IMG/VR virus record: IMGVR_UViG_3300032722_000006
Coordinates: 1-64,000 of that record
DNA: 64,000 bases
DNA from: a virus
Direction: 5' to 3' (one strand)
This document shows positions 23,655 to 31,481 of this stretch, one piece after another (position 1 is the stretch's first letter; every line of letters starts with the position of its first letter). The notes under the pieces were generated by a model. That model searched no databases. It was given only the letters and a program-made list of their open reading frames with translations, and was not told the DNA's origin. A program made the position numbers and the translations under genes.

Positions 23655-24644
23655 ATGAAATCAATCGCAGTCATCGGTCAGGGGTTCGTAGGCGGTTCAC
23701 TCACGACCGTGTTCGCAGAGCGTGGTTTTGACGTGTACACCCTCGACAAGGCAGGCATCCGCAAGCCTGGTGGCAAGGCTCCTATTCTGCATGCCCGGGC
23801 TGATTCTCAGCCAGTTGAGGCCACAACGACCAAGGGTCTCGTCTATGCTATGCATGAATTGGGCACAAAATTCAGCGGCGTCTACTTCATCTGCTTGCCA
23901 ACGCCCATGTTCGAAGACGGAGAGGCTGACCTATCGATCGTCGAGAACGTGCTGTTTGAATTGTCTGATGCATGTTCCATGTTGCCGCACGGGACTGTCA
24001 GTATCGCTGTCATCAAATCGACAGTCCCGCCTGGAACTGTCGAACGTTGGAACTCTCATGAGCGCCTGGTTGGTTCAGGTCTTCACGTGGTCTTCAACCC
24101 TGAATTCTTGACTGAGGCGAACGCTCTCGATGACATGCGAAACCAGGATCGGATCATCCTCGGAGGTCCCAGGCCGTGGATCAACAACGTCAAGTTGCTG
24201 TTTCAGACTGCATTCAAGGGAGTTCCTATCGTCAAGACCAGTTCAACGACTGCCGAGATGGTGAAGTACACAATCAACTGCTTCCTGGCGACGAAGGTTG
24301 CATATGCGAATGAGGTCGCTCAGATCGTCGAAGCCTTGGACGACAAGGGACTGAACGTTGACTATGACAAGGTTGTCGAGTACGCAAAGCTCGACAAGCG
24401 TTTGGGTGACAGTCACTGGGCTGTGCCTGGGCCAGTGCCTACACATGACGGACGTTACGTCAGGGGATTCGGAGGACACTGTTTCCCGAAGGACCTCAAC
24501 GCGCTTGCCTACGTTGCGAAGGGCCTAGGCGTTGATACGAAAGTTCTCAATGGCGTCTGGGCAAAGAACCTCGAAGTCCGTCCTCCTGAGGATCGTGACT
24601 GGGAAAAGATGCAGGGTAGGGCAGTCAGCAAGAAGAACCGATGA
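23655..24644 (+). CDS. Second UDP-glucose dehydrogenase family enzyme, C-terminal domain missing
   Basis: 329 residues. NAD-binding GQGFVGGSLTTVFAERG and the catalytic motif GFGGHCFPKD (Cys ~276) are clear. It also has VIKSTVPPGTVERW and FNPEFLTEANA. Full-length enzymes have ~420-450 residues; this one ends about 40 residues after the catalytic cysteine region (LNGVWAKNLEVRPPEDRDW), so the UDP-binding third domain is absent. It may use a different nucleotide sugar, work with another partner, or be a reduced phage version. The stop overlaps the next gene by 4 bp. Confidence 0.85.
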   Translation: MKSIAVIGQGFVGGSLTTVFAERGFDVYTLDKAGIRKPGGKAPILHARADSQPVEATTTKGLVYAMHELGTKFSGVYFICLPTPMFEDGEADLSIVENVLFELSDACSMLPHGTVSIAVIKSTVPPGTVERWNSHERLVGSGLHVVFNPEFLTEANALDDMRNQDRIILGGPRPWINNVKLLFQTAFKGVPIVKTSSTTAEMVKYTINCFLATKVAYANEVAQIVEALDDKGLNVDYDKVVEYAKLDKRLGDSHWAVPGPVPTHDGRYVRGFGGHCFPKDLNALAYVAKGLGVDTKVLNGVWAKNLEVRPPEDRDWEKMQGRAVSKKNR

Positions 24645-25441
24645 AACGGCGCTGTGCCATCCTCGCGATAGTCAAAAATGAGGAAGTATTTCTACCTTTC
24701 TGGCTTGAGCACTACACGAGGTGTTCTGATCCACAGGATCTTTTCATCCACAGCGACGGATCAACGGACTCAACCGCAGGATTGTGCCGCGGGGTCGGGG
24801 TCAACTTCCACGAAATTCCACCTGGCACCGTGCCAGTGGGCAAGAACGATCGTTACATCAAGGGCGTGATCACACAATTGCTCGCGTCTTACGAATGTGT
24901 TCTATTCGCGGAGAGCCCTGATGACATAATCGTGCCGGGCCACGAGCACGGACACGACATGACCACTTACATTGATGAATTCCTCGAGAGTGCAGACCGC
25001 CATAGGTTCCTGACAGCTATCAACGTCATGCACACAGATGATGATGCAGCGTACGATCCGAAGAAGGGAACGTTGCTATCACAACGCACACGAGGCGTTC
25101 GTTGCCCGCAATACGACAACGCTTTCATGTGGAAAGACACTCCGACATGGGGACGTGGGTGGCACGACTTGGGAGGACCACGCATCGTAGGTGGAGGTGA
25201 CACGCAAGGTGAGAACAAGCGCCTCTACAACTTGCACATTCACTACGCCGATTTTGATCTATGTAACCGTCGACACCACGATCGTCAGAGGACATTCTCA
25301 CCCGAGCAGCTAAACGCGTATGAATCACGTACTGATCTCAGCCTACGTGGCCTGATTCGTCAGATGGCCGATCATCCAGAAAAACAATTTTCAGGCGGTT
25401 ACATTGTGAAACTTGAACCCTGGATGCAAAGAGTCATCTAG
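24641..25441 (+). CDS. Glycosyltransferase family 2 / GT92-like
   Basis: 266 residues. AILAIVKNEEVFLPFWLEHY is the hallmark start of the Glyco_tranf_2_4/GT92-like family, followed by FIHSDGSTDSTAGL. The metal site region FAESPDDIIVPG may stand in for the DXD. The C-terminal HIHYADFDLCNRRHHDR is typical of related enzymes with a His-rich end. Last of the glycan block; TAG stop at 25439-25441. Confidence 0.83.
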   Translation: MKRRCAILAIVKNEEVFLPFWLEHYTRCSDPQDLFIHSDGSTDSTAGLCRGVGVNFHEIPPGTVPVGKNDRYIKGVITQLLASYECVLFAESPDDIIVPGHEHGHDMTTYIDEFLESADRHRFLTAINVMHTDDDAAYDPKKGTLLSQRTRGVRCPQYDNAFMWKDTPTWGRGWHDLGGPRIVGGGDTQGENKRLYNLHIHYADFDLCNRRHHDRQRTFSPEQLNAYESRTDLSLRGLIRQMADHPEKQFSGGYIVKLEPWMQRVI

Positions 25442-25480
25442 AGTTGAACAAACCCTATTGAGAGAGATACAGTATTTGCA

Positions 25481-25522
25481 GATGGTGCTTCACCATCCCA
25501 ACGCTAAGCCCAGAGAGGGCTT
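25481..25522 (+). promoter_or_regulatory. Tandem hairpins before the NMN adenylyltransferase gene
   Basis: Two perfect inverted repeats in the 105-bp gap: GATGGTG/CACCATC (25481-25487, 25491-25497; loop CTT), and AAGCCC/GGGCTT (25506-25511, 25517-25522; loop AGAGA). They lie between the end of the glycan block and the NadM-type gene. They could end upstream transcription or regulate translation of the NAD gene; no T-tract follows. Confidence 0.35.
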
Positions 25523-25546
25523 GTTGGATTCTACACGGAGAGTGTC

Positions 25547-26557
25547 ATGCATGAATTTGGCGTCGTCATCGGACGGTTTCAACCTTTTCACAATGCGCAC
25601 CTAGAATTGGTGCGTTTTGCGCTTAAGCAAGCGCAGAAGTTGGTCATCGTCCTTGGAAGCGCCAACGCGGCGCGGGACACGATGAACCCATGGTCCAGCA
25701 CTCAGCGCGCCGAAATGGTCCGAGCGTGCCTCTCTTCGGAGGAGAACCTTCGAGTCGAGTTCGTGCATGCCAAAGACTATCAGTCCAACAACATGTGGTT
25801 GGCATCCGTCCAGAGCGCGATCGATGATATTACGGGCGGGTCCTGTGACATCAAGCTGATTGGGCACAAGAAGGATGCAACGAGCTTCTACTTGAAGCTG
25901 TTCCCTCAATGGGGCGACTACGTCGAGTCGGGAGTCTCTTCGGAACTCGATGCGACGAGTGTCCGAGACAACCTGTTTCGCCAAGACAAGGTCGATGTCA
26001 AGAAGATGGTGCCGCTGCCCGTCTTCAACATCATCGAGGCCTGGATGGCGACCCCCGAGTTCCAGCGCCTCCACGGCGAGTATGAGGACATTCAGAACGA
26101 ACATGCGGCCTGGCTCGGAGCCCCCTACAAGCCCACCTTCGTCACCACCGATGCCATCGTCATCTGCAGCGGTCACGTCCTGGTCGGCCGCCACGGTGGC
26201 AAGTACGGCAAGGGGCTGATTGCCTGGCCAGGCGGCTACATCAACGCCGACGAGTACATCATCGACTCCTGCATCCGAGAACTTCGGGAAGAGACCAAGC
26301 TCAAGGTGACGACCGAGGACCTCAAGAAGTCCATCATCGACAAGGAAGTCTTTGACAGTCCTCGTCGCGACCAGCGCGGCCGCGTCATCACCCACGCGTT
26401 CTGTTTCAAGCTTCCGGACGGGGCTCTTCCCAAGGTCGTCGGTTCCGACGACATGGCGAAGGCCTGGTGGATGACGATCCACGAGTTTCACCGCCGAGAG
26501 GAAGAGTTCTTCGCAGACCACTACAAGATGGGCTGTCGCTTCGTAGACCGTTTCTGA
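25547..26557 (+). CDS. nadM: Bifunctional NMN adenylyltransferase-Nudix hydrolase (NadM type)
   Basis: 336 residues. Residues 8-20 have GRFQPFHNAHLEL, the HxGH-type nucleotidyltransferase motif, and ELDATSVRDNLF is the second motif, as in archaeal-type NadM. A Nudix domain follows (~200-336), with a Nudix box (GGYINADEYIIDSC followed by IRELREETKLKV, ~229-254). This fusion is known in cyanobacterial/Francisella-type enzymes: the first part joins NMN and ATP to make NAD+, the second hydrolyses nucleotide diphosphates such as ADP-ribose. GGAG lies 7 bp before the ATG. From about nt 25990 the third-codon positions turn strongly to G/C, unlike the surroundings, suggesting separate acquisition. 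Nampt (32283) is its functional partner. Confidence 0.92.
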   Translation: MHEFGVVIGRFQPFHNAHLELVRFALKQAQKLVIVLGSANAARDTMNPWSSTQRAEMVRACLSSEENLRVEFVHAKDYQSNNMWLASVQSAIDDITGGSCDIKLIGHKKDATSFYLKLFPQWGDYVESGVSSELDATSVRDNLFRQDKVDVKKMVPLPVFNIIEAWMATPEFQRLHGEYEDIQNEHAAWLGAPYKPTFVTTDAIVICSGHVLVGRHGGKYGKGLIAWPGGYINADEYIIDSCIRELREETKLKVTTEDLKKSIIDKEVFDSPRRDQRGRVITHAFCFKLPDGALPKVVGSDDMAKAWWMTIHEFHRREEEFFADHYKMGCRFVDRF

Positions 26558-26617
26558 GATGATTTCATTCGAGTGTACATGGTGCAACATTGTTGCCCTT
26601 GGTGATAGGATGGAATC

Positions 26618-27295
26618 ATGAAAGTCAAGCTGAAACACCTCCGAACGTTGGACGTCGCTCAGGCCAACGTCTTGGAAAACGTAAAGTGCTACGACAGCCT
26701 GGACGAGGCGATACGCAGTTGGGGAGTGGACGGTGGTGAAGTCGGGTCTGAGACCTACAACGACCGGGTCGGTGCAGCATTCGAGGTGTTCACTGAGTTC
26801 TTTTACGCTCGTTACGGCACCGCGTCGAACCCGTTGCTCGGCGTCACCGATGTCTCTCACACTAGTCAAGATCCGATGCAGTGCGGTTTCGATTTCGATT
26901 ACACCGATTTGAGCGGTGACAGGGGCATCATCCAGTCGAAGTGGCGTAGTAACCCAATGCGCCTGTTCTCGCTTAGCGAGCTCGGCACCTTCATCGGTAT
27001 GGCTGACGGTGAGGGCATTCCGTCACATCGTCGCATCCTCTTCACTAACCTCGAGCATTCGCCTTCAGATTCCAGCAACGGTGTCTTTCATCGTGGCTTC
27101 AAGCATGCTCGAAACCAGATGCGAGTCATGGGACGGTCACAGCAGGTCGAGTTCATCGACCGCGACCCGAATTTCTGGCCCGATCTGTTGATTTCGGTGC
27201 TCGCTAGTGCCAAGCCTCCTAAGACCACTCGAGCGCCCAAGATGCGCCTCCACCAGCTCGAGGCATTCGAAGGCGTCCTGCAGGTGATGAAGTGA
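26618..27295 (+). CDS. PD-(D/E)XK restriction endonuclease-like protein
   Basis: 225 residues. An acidic helix at ~54-63 (FEVFTEFFYARYG), GFDFDYTD at ~89-96 and GIIQSKWR with a QxK at ~105 match the Mrr/Type III-like nuclease pattern E-(helix)...D...Q/ExK. The C-terminus, MRLHQLEAFEGVL, looks like the Q motif of an SF2 helicase, which belongs with the helicase encoded next. The two genes overlap by GTGA, so the nuclease and the helicase appear to be a split fusion protein, translated in coupled fashion. The gene opens a restriction-modification-like cassette that separates the two NAD salvage genes. Confidence 0.72.
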   Translation: MKVKLKHLRTLDVAQANVLENVKCYDSLDEAIRSWGVDGGEVGSETYNDRVGAAFEVFTEFFYARYGTASNPLLGVTDVSHTSQDPMQCGFDFDYTDLSGDRGIIQSKWRSNPMRLFSLSELGTFIGMADGEGIPSHRRILFTNLEHSPSDSSNGVFHRGFKHARNQMRVMGRSQQVEFIDRDPNFWPDLLISVLASAKPPKTTRAPKMRLHQLEAFEGVLQVMK

Positions 27296-28749
27296 ATCGC
27301 GGTCGCTTCATCGTCTCGACGGGAGGCGGAAAGACTCTGATCGAGTACTACGCCCTACGACATGGTTTCTTCACGCTCGGTCACTCGCTGCAGGTCATCG
27401 TCGCTCCCACTATCGATCTGCTTCGGCAACATGATGAGACTTTCGCATGCTATGGGATGTTTCACGTGGACGATGTGGCTCGCATTCACTTCAGGACGGG
27501 TGATGAGGCACGTCTCGATGCCAACGCTCCGTACTTCCAGACCACAAATCCGGGTGAGCTGTTCGAAGCCCTGAAGCACTGTGAAAAGCACAAGGTGCTC
27601 ATCTTCGTCACCTACGCCTCTGTCAAGAAGCTGTTTGCCATCCTATCGAATTCAGACCGAAAAGTCGATGCTTGTATGTGGGACGAGTTTCACCACCTGT
27701 GTCAGCAGATCGAGGAACAGAAACGTTGGTTGCAGACGCTGTGGTCTGACCGTAACCTATTCTTCTCTGCTTCAGAAAAGCGCGGTCGCATCGTCAGCAC
27801 CATCGACGAAGAATTGTTCGGCCCAAAGTTAGCTGACATCGGTTACGCTCGCCTTCGAGCTGACGGCATCGTCGTCCCAAACATCGTCATCAAGCCCATC
27901 CGGATGAACGAGGAAGGTAAGCGAGCTAAGGCATTGTCACGGGAGATGAAGAAGACAGCTGAACGCAATGGTTTCGACCTGAAGGATGCTACTCTAGAAG
28001 CTGCAGGCTGCATCGTCGCCGTCAGGGACATGTTGGAAACTGTTGGTACTGCGAACGTGGTCACTTTCAGCCAACAAGTCGCAATTGCGAAGGCTATCAT
28101 CTCTTCTCAGGCGGTCAAAGATGAACTTCCTGACGTATTGCTGCAGACAGTGCATGCAGGTGTCCCTGGGCGAGAACGTAAAGAAGTCTACGCGAGGGTC
28201 AGAACGTCAGTGGCTTCGCTCCTCGGACAGCACTCCATCGTCAAGGAGGGTATCGACATCACCTGCTTCAATGCTCTGGTGATGGCACGTAACATGGAAG
28301 TCATCGGTGTTCAGCAGGCGATCGGTCGCATCGTCCGTGCAGACCCGCGGGACACGGAGGCGTTGAAAGCGGGTCGCATCTCGCTCGATTCTCCAGAAGG
28401 CTGGCACAAGTACACGGCGACAGTCTACGTCCTGGTCCGTGACGAGAGTGCTGATGACTTCAGACTGTGGCTTCGAGGCTTCATCGAAAAGATGACGTTA
28501 TCGGGCTTCAGTCCCGCCGACTACCAGTTCGCTGACATCACCGAAGAACGACACGGCAAGAAATCCATGAACACCGAGTGGGTGCTCCCATTACTGGCGA
28601 AGGCTGAACTCGAGTCCGAAAATCTCAAGGGCATTGTCAAGAACCTCATCGTGGAGATCGATGACGTCGAGGCTCACGAGCAGGACATGAACCGGTGCAG
28701 CAAAATGAGCAATCTCGAACTATTGGAGGCCGCCTGTGCCGTCGTCTGA
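27292..28749 (+). CDS. Superfamily 2 helicase of restriction type
   Basis: 485 residues, GTG start. Walker A is VSTGGGKT (8-15), Walker B WDEFHH (~129-134), motif III FSAS, motif V KEGIDITCFNALVMA and motif VI QAIGRIVRAD (~341-350). There is no motif Q upstream of Walker A within this gene, because it is encoded at the end of the preceding nuclease gene. Such helicases work as translocases in Type I, III and ISP restriction systems, and resemble T4 UvsW in general build. The 14-bp overlap with the next methyltransferase places all three proteins in one translational unit. Confidence 0.85.
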   Translation: MNRGRFIVSTGGGKTLIEYYALRHGFFTLGHSLQVIVAPTIDLLRQHDETFACYGMFHVDDVARIHFRTGDEARLDANAPYFQTTNPGELFEALKHCEKHKVLIFVTYASVKKLFAILSNSDRKVDACMWDEFHHLCQQIEEQKRWLQTLWSDRNLFFSASEKRGRIVSTIDEELFGPKLADIGYARLRADGIVVPNIVIKPIRMNEEGKRAKALSREMKKTAERNGFDLKDATLEAAGCIVAVRDMLETVGTANVVTFSQQVAIAKAIISSQAVKDELPDVLLQTVHAGVPGRERKEVYARVRTSVASLLGQHSIVKEGIDITCFNALVMARNMEVIGVQQAIGRIVRADPRDTEALKAGRISLDSPEGWHKYTATVYVLVRDESADDFRLWLRGFIEKMTLSGFSPADYQFADITEERHGKKSMNTEWVLPLLAKAELESENLKGIVKNLIVEIDDVEAHEQDMNRCSKMSNLELLEAACAVV

Positions 28750-29944
28750 GCCCACTCGAGCCACCCAGAAAAGTCTTCAAGCTCGACTTGATGAAGCTTA
28801 CATCGACGACCTATGTAAGCCTGCGTGTACCCTGTACGCCACACTCGGCAAACAGATGGTCGAGCGACTCGACCTCACTGGTCATGTTCTCGTGCTGAGT
28901 GACTTGGGTCTGCTCGCAGCCGTTCTCATTCATCGTCGAGAGAAGCGCGTCGCAACCGGTACTGTCACCTTCGTCTGTCACACTGAAAAGGTCGCCACGT
29001 TCACTCGCAGCCTTGGCGTAGAACCGATCTTTGTGCCCTACGATGGCCTCGATTTGTTCTTCACGGGACACGAGAATATAATATTTAGAGGTACCTTGAA
29101 TCGCAAATTCGACGTTCTGATCGGGAACCCACCCTTCAACCCACCCAAGTCAGGCGACGGGCGTAAGGAAGGTAGCAAGATCTGGCAGAAGTTCATCGAA
29201 CGTGCCTTCGAGCTCGCCGCTGACGACGGTCACCTGCTGTTCGTCACCCCACACAACTGGCGCCAGGGCAACTTCAAGCCTCGAAGCCTTCACCGTCAGG
29301 CGCAGTCACTGATGTTCGATAGCAAAATCAAGTGGTGGATGGACACCCGAGAGCCTGTCGATCACTTTCCGATGCTCGGTGACACCTCAGTGGACGCCTG
29401 GCACGTGATCAAGGGACAGAAGAACGAGCTTCATGAGGTGCTGCAGAAGTTGTGTCTGCTCCCGAAGTCAAGTGACCCTGAGACACTGGCGAAGGTGGCT
29501 AAGTTTTACGAGGTGTGCATGCGGGAAGAACCAATCGAGAAGCAAGCAAGACTTCGAGGGTGGGCTTCGATTCCGTCTGACACTGAACCTGACGGACACC
29601 CGTATCCGTTGGCGAATACTAGCGCTCAGGTCAAGAAAGGTCGTTTCAACTGGTCGGCTGAGAAGCCACCTCATTTCGAAAGCAAAAAAGTACTCGTCAG
29701 TGATAGCGGTGCGTTCGTCATCGGATACGATGATGGAAAGTGTTCAGTTGGAGAACACACTGCAGCCTACATCGTCTCCTCGAAACAAGAAGGAGATCGA
29801 GTGGTAGAGTTCCTGCAATCACCGCTCGTGAAGTTCGTTGCTGAACAGTTCATGAAGCCCGGTGCATTGGGATTTCCCATGGAGCTCTTTGAGCGCGTGC
29901 CGAAAGCGATCCTGACTAAGCCGTGGGAAGAGGTGTTCAGGTGA
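28736..29944 (+). CDS. DNA N6-adenine methyltransferase-like protein with NPPF motif
   Basis: 402 residues, GTG start with GGAGG 6 bp before it. The catalytic motif IV reads VLIGNPPFNPP (~128-138), the signature of N6-adenine DNA methyltransferases. The N-terminal segment VLVLSDLGLLAAVLIHR could be a degenerate SAM motif I and is not a clear FxGxG. Downstream the sequence continues into a ~270-residue region with no known target-recognition motif that I can name. The overlap order nuclease, helicase, methyltransferase resembles a disassembled Type ISP or Type III restriction system. Modification or restriction activity is inference. Confidence 0.75.
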   Translation: MPSSEPTRATQKSLQARLDEAYIDDLCKPACTLYATLGKQMVERLDLTGHVLVLSDLGLLAAVLIHRREKRVATGTVTFVCHTEKVATFTRSLGVEPIFVPYDGLDLFFTGHENIIFRGTLNRKFDVLIGNPPFNPPKSGDGRKEGSKIWQKFIERAFELAADDGHLLFVTPHNWRQGNFKPRSLHRQAQSLMFDSKIKWWMDTREPVDHFPMLGDTSVDAWHVIKGQKNELHEVLQKLCLLPKSSDPETLAKVAKFYEVCMREEPIEKQARLRGWASIPSDTEPDGHPYPLANTSAQVKKGRFNWSAEKPPHFESKKVLVSDSGAFVIGYDDGKCSVGEHTAAYIVSSKQEGDRVVEFLQSPLVKFVAEQFMKPGALGFPMELFERVPKAILTKPWEEVFR

Positions 29945-31080
29945 ACAAACCTGAAAATCAGCACAAGGCGTTACCCAGGTTTTTGATCAAGAGATTCAAA
30001 GACGCCGAGCATCAAGTGCTGCTCGGCGATAGAACCAATCTTGTTGGTGAATGGAAGCTCCAAGATGCTGGTCAGACAAAGAGCGGGCCGTTCACAGAGC
30101 GTAACTACTACACAATACCTGACATTGAAGATCCTTTTGCAGTTGAAATCTTGCTCAGCAAGACGGAAGCAGCTGCAGCTGCTTCAATCAAACACATCGT
30201 TAATGGGAAGCATTACGCAGCGATCAACGATAACAGACCAGATTCTCACAAAGAACATCTCAGCATATTCTGCGCACTATTGTTCACGCGCGGTGATACA
30301 GCACGTATGCTGCGCGTGGAAGGGATGAAACAGCAATCGCGGATTCTCATAGAGAAAAGCAAAGAGTATGTGACGTCACCTCTTGTGCAGCAGTTGCTCA
30401 TTCACGATCCATGTGAAGTCATCTCACGAACAGGTGATTTCATGCAAGCTGTCAACTTGCCCGTTGCAGGCCCCATGGGTTTTCGTAAGCTTTTTAGCTT
30501 AGGAAATTTTAGCTTAGGAAAACAAGACATCGGAGGGGAATATGAAGCTGATGAAGTCGTGGACGCAGTCAAAACGTATGATCCCAATCAGTTCAACATT
30601 GATGTCACTCATCAAGAAAAACTGCACTTGGAAGTGATGCGTGAGGCTATCAAGTCATATGTGTCAATCTTCATGGCTCGTGAATGGGAAGTCATCGAAT
30701 TCCCTGAAGACACGCTCATCACCGGGGATGAGCCCATATGTCTCTTGGGATCTGATCACAGACCGGGCATAATGCCCCTTGGTTTGATCTGTAATCAGAT
30801 TGTCATTCCTGTTGATCCGAAACACGCATTTGTGGCATCAATGCCTGATTACAAGAGACTAATCACTTCAGCATCGATGAAGAATGACTGGCAGCACTGT
30901 GCAGGCATCATCAATTCGAATCTTGCATATGGGTGTTTACACTACGTAGTGTGTCGACCTCAGAATTGTAAAGGTCGTCATCCGCTCAAAGGTTGGGTCG
31001 TTCCTGACATGTCGCCTCATGTACATACAGAGGACGATTACATCATTTCTCATGTAAGACCAGTTCGATTGGTGCCATGA
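29941..31080 (+). CDS. DUF4238-like protein
   Basis: 379 residues from the GTG at 29941 (GTGA overlap with the methyltransferase). The start PENQHKALPRFLIKRF and the later WEVIEFPEDTLITGDEPICLL, with RNYYTIPDIEDPFAVE in between, match the DUF4238 pattern ('P-RF-L--F', 'fvtsDePv'), a family of unknown function often found in defence islands. An earlier GTG at 29923 would add six residues inside the preceding gene. No catalytic motif can be named. Part of the RM-like cassette by overlap on both sides (ATGA with the following gene). Confidence 0.65.
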   Translation: MNKPENQHKALPRFLIKRFKDAEHQVLLGDRTNLVGEWKLQDAGQTKSGPFTERNYYTIPDIEDPFAVEILLSKTEAAAAASIKHIVNGKHYAAINDNRPDSHKEHLSIFCALLFTRGDTARMLRVEGMKQQSRILIEKSKEYVTSPLVQQLLIHDPCEVISRTGDFMQAVNLPVAGPMGFRKLFSLGNFSLGKQDIGGEYEADEVVDAVKTYDPNQFNIDVTHQEKLHLEVMREAIKSYVSIFMAREWEVIEFPEDTLITGDEPICLLGSDHRPGIMPLGLICNQIVIPVDPKHAFVASMPDYKRLITSASMKNDWQHCAGIINSNLAYGCLHYVVCRPQNCKGRHPLKGWVVPDMSPHVHTEDDYIISHVRPVRLVP

Positions 31081-31481
31081 GAACTCCTGAACGCGTCGAT
31101 AAGTTCGGTGAGATCTTCACTCCACGCTCGTTGACCCTCGAAATGTTGCGTCAAGTGCCCAAGGAAACCATCTCCGATCCCTCGAAAACTTTTCTGGACC
31201 CATCCTGTGGTGACGGTGCATTCCTGTCGTGTATCGTCTACCTCAAGGTGAAGACGGGCTCTACACCGGTGCAGGCATTGTCCACTACGTTCGGCGTTGA
31301 CATCATGCAAGACAACGTGGATGACTGCAGAGAACGGATGTTGAAGCACGCTGAGAAGGCGTCAGGAGAGACACGCACAGACGAGTGGGTAACTTGGGTG
31401 AACCGAAACGTAGTGTGTCACGATACGCTGACGTATGACTTCGAGTTTACGGGTGACGAAGGAAGGATTCCTAATTCTTGA
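31077..31481 (+). CDS. N-terminal/SAM-binding part of an adenine DNA methyltransferase
   Basis: 134 residues. GEIFTPRSLTLEML and FLDPSCGDGAFL (motif I, ~38-49), then ALSTTFGVDIMQDNVDDC match the N-terminal half of type I/IIG-type N6-adenine methyltransferases. The catalytic NPPY/F motif is not in this gene; it lies in the gene at 28736. It ends in a short tail overlapping by 64 bp the 3' end of the convergent endonuclease gene, so an originally longer protein may have been cut by that insertion. Small stand-alone proteins of this type are also known in phages, so truncation is not proven. Confidence 0.75.
   Translation: MRTPERVDKFGEIFTPRSLTLEMLRQVPKETISDPSKTFLDPSCGDGAFLSCIVYLKVKTGSTPVQALSTTFGVDIMQDNVDDCRERMLKHAEKASGETRTDEWVTWVNRNVVCHDTLTYDFEFTGDEGRIPNS

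Noticed and set aside
25441-25547. Possible tRNA in the gap before nadM
   Set aside because: Two hairpins are present but no acceptor stem, T-loop or CCA end can be formed.
25601-26869. Long open frame on the minus strand opposite the NadM-Nudix gene
   Set aside because: It is antisense to a gene with clear HxGH and Nudix motifs. High G/C at third positions often leaves the opposite strand open. Its translation has no recognisable motif.
28736-31481. Reading the two methyltransferase genes as a simple duplicate pair
   Set aside because: One has NPPF without a clear motif I, the other has motif I without NPPF; they do not look like copies of each other.
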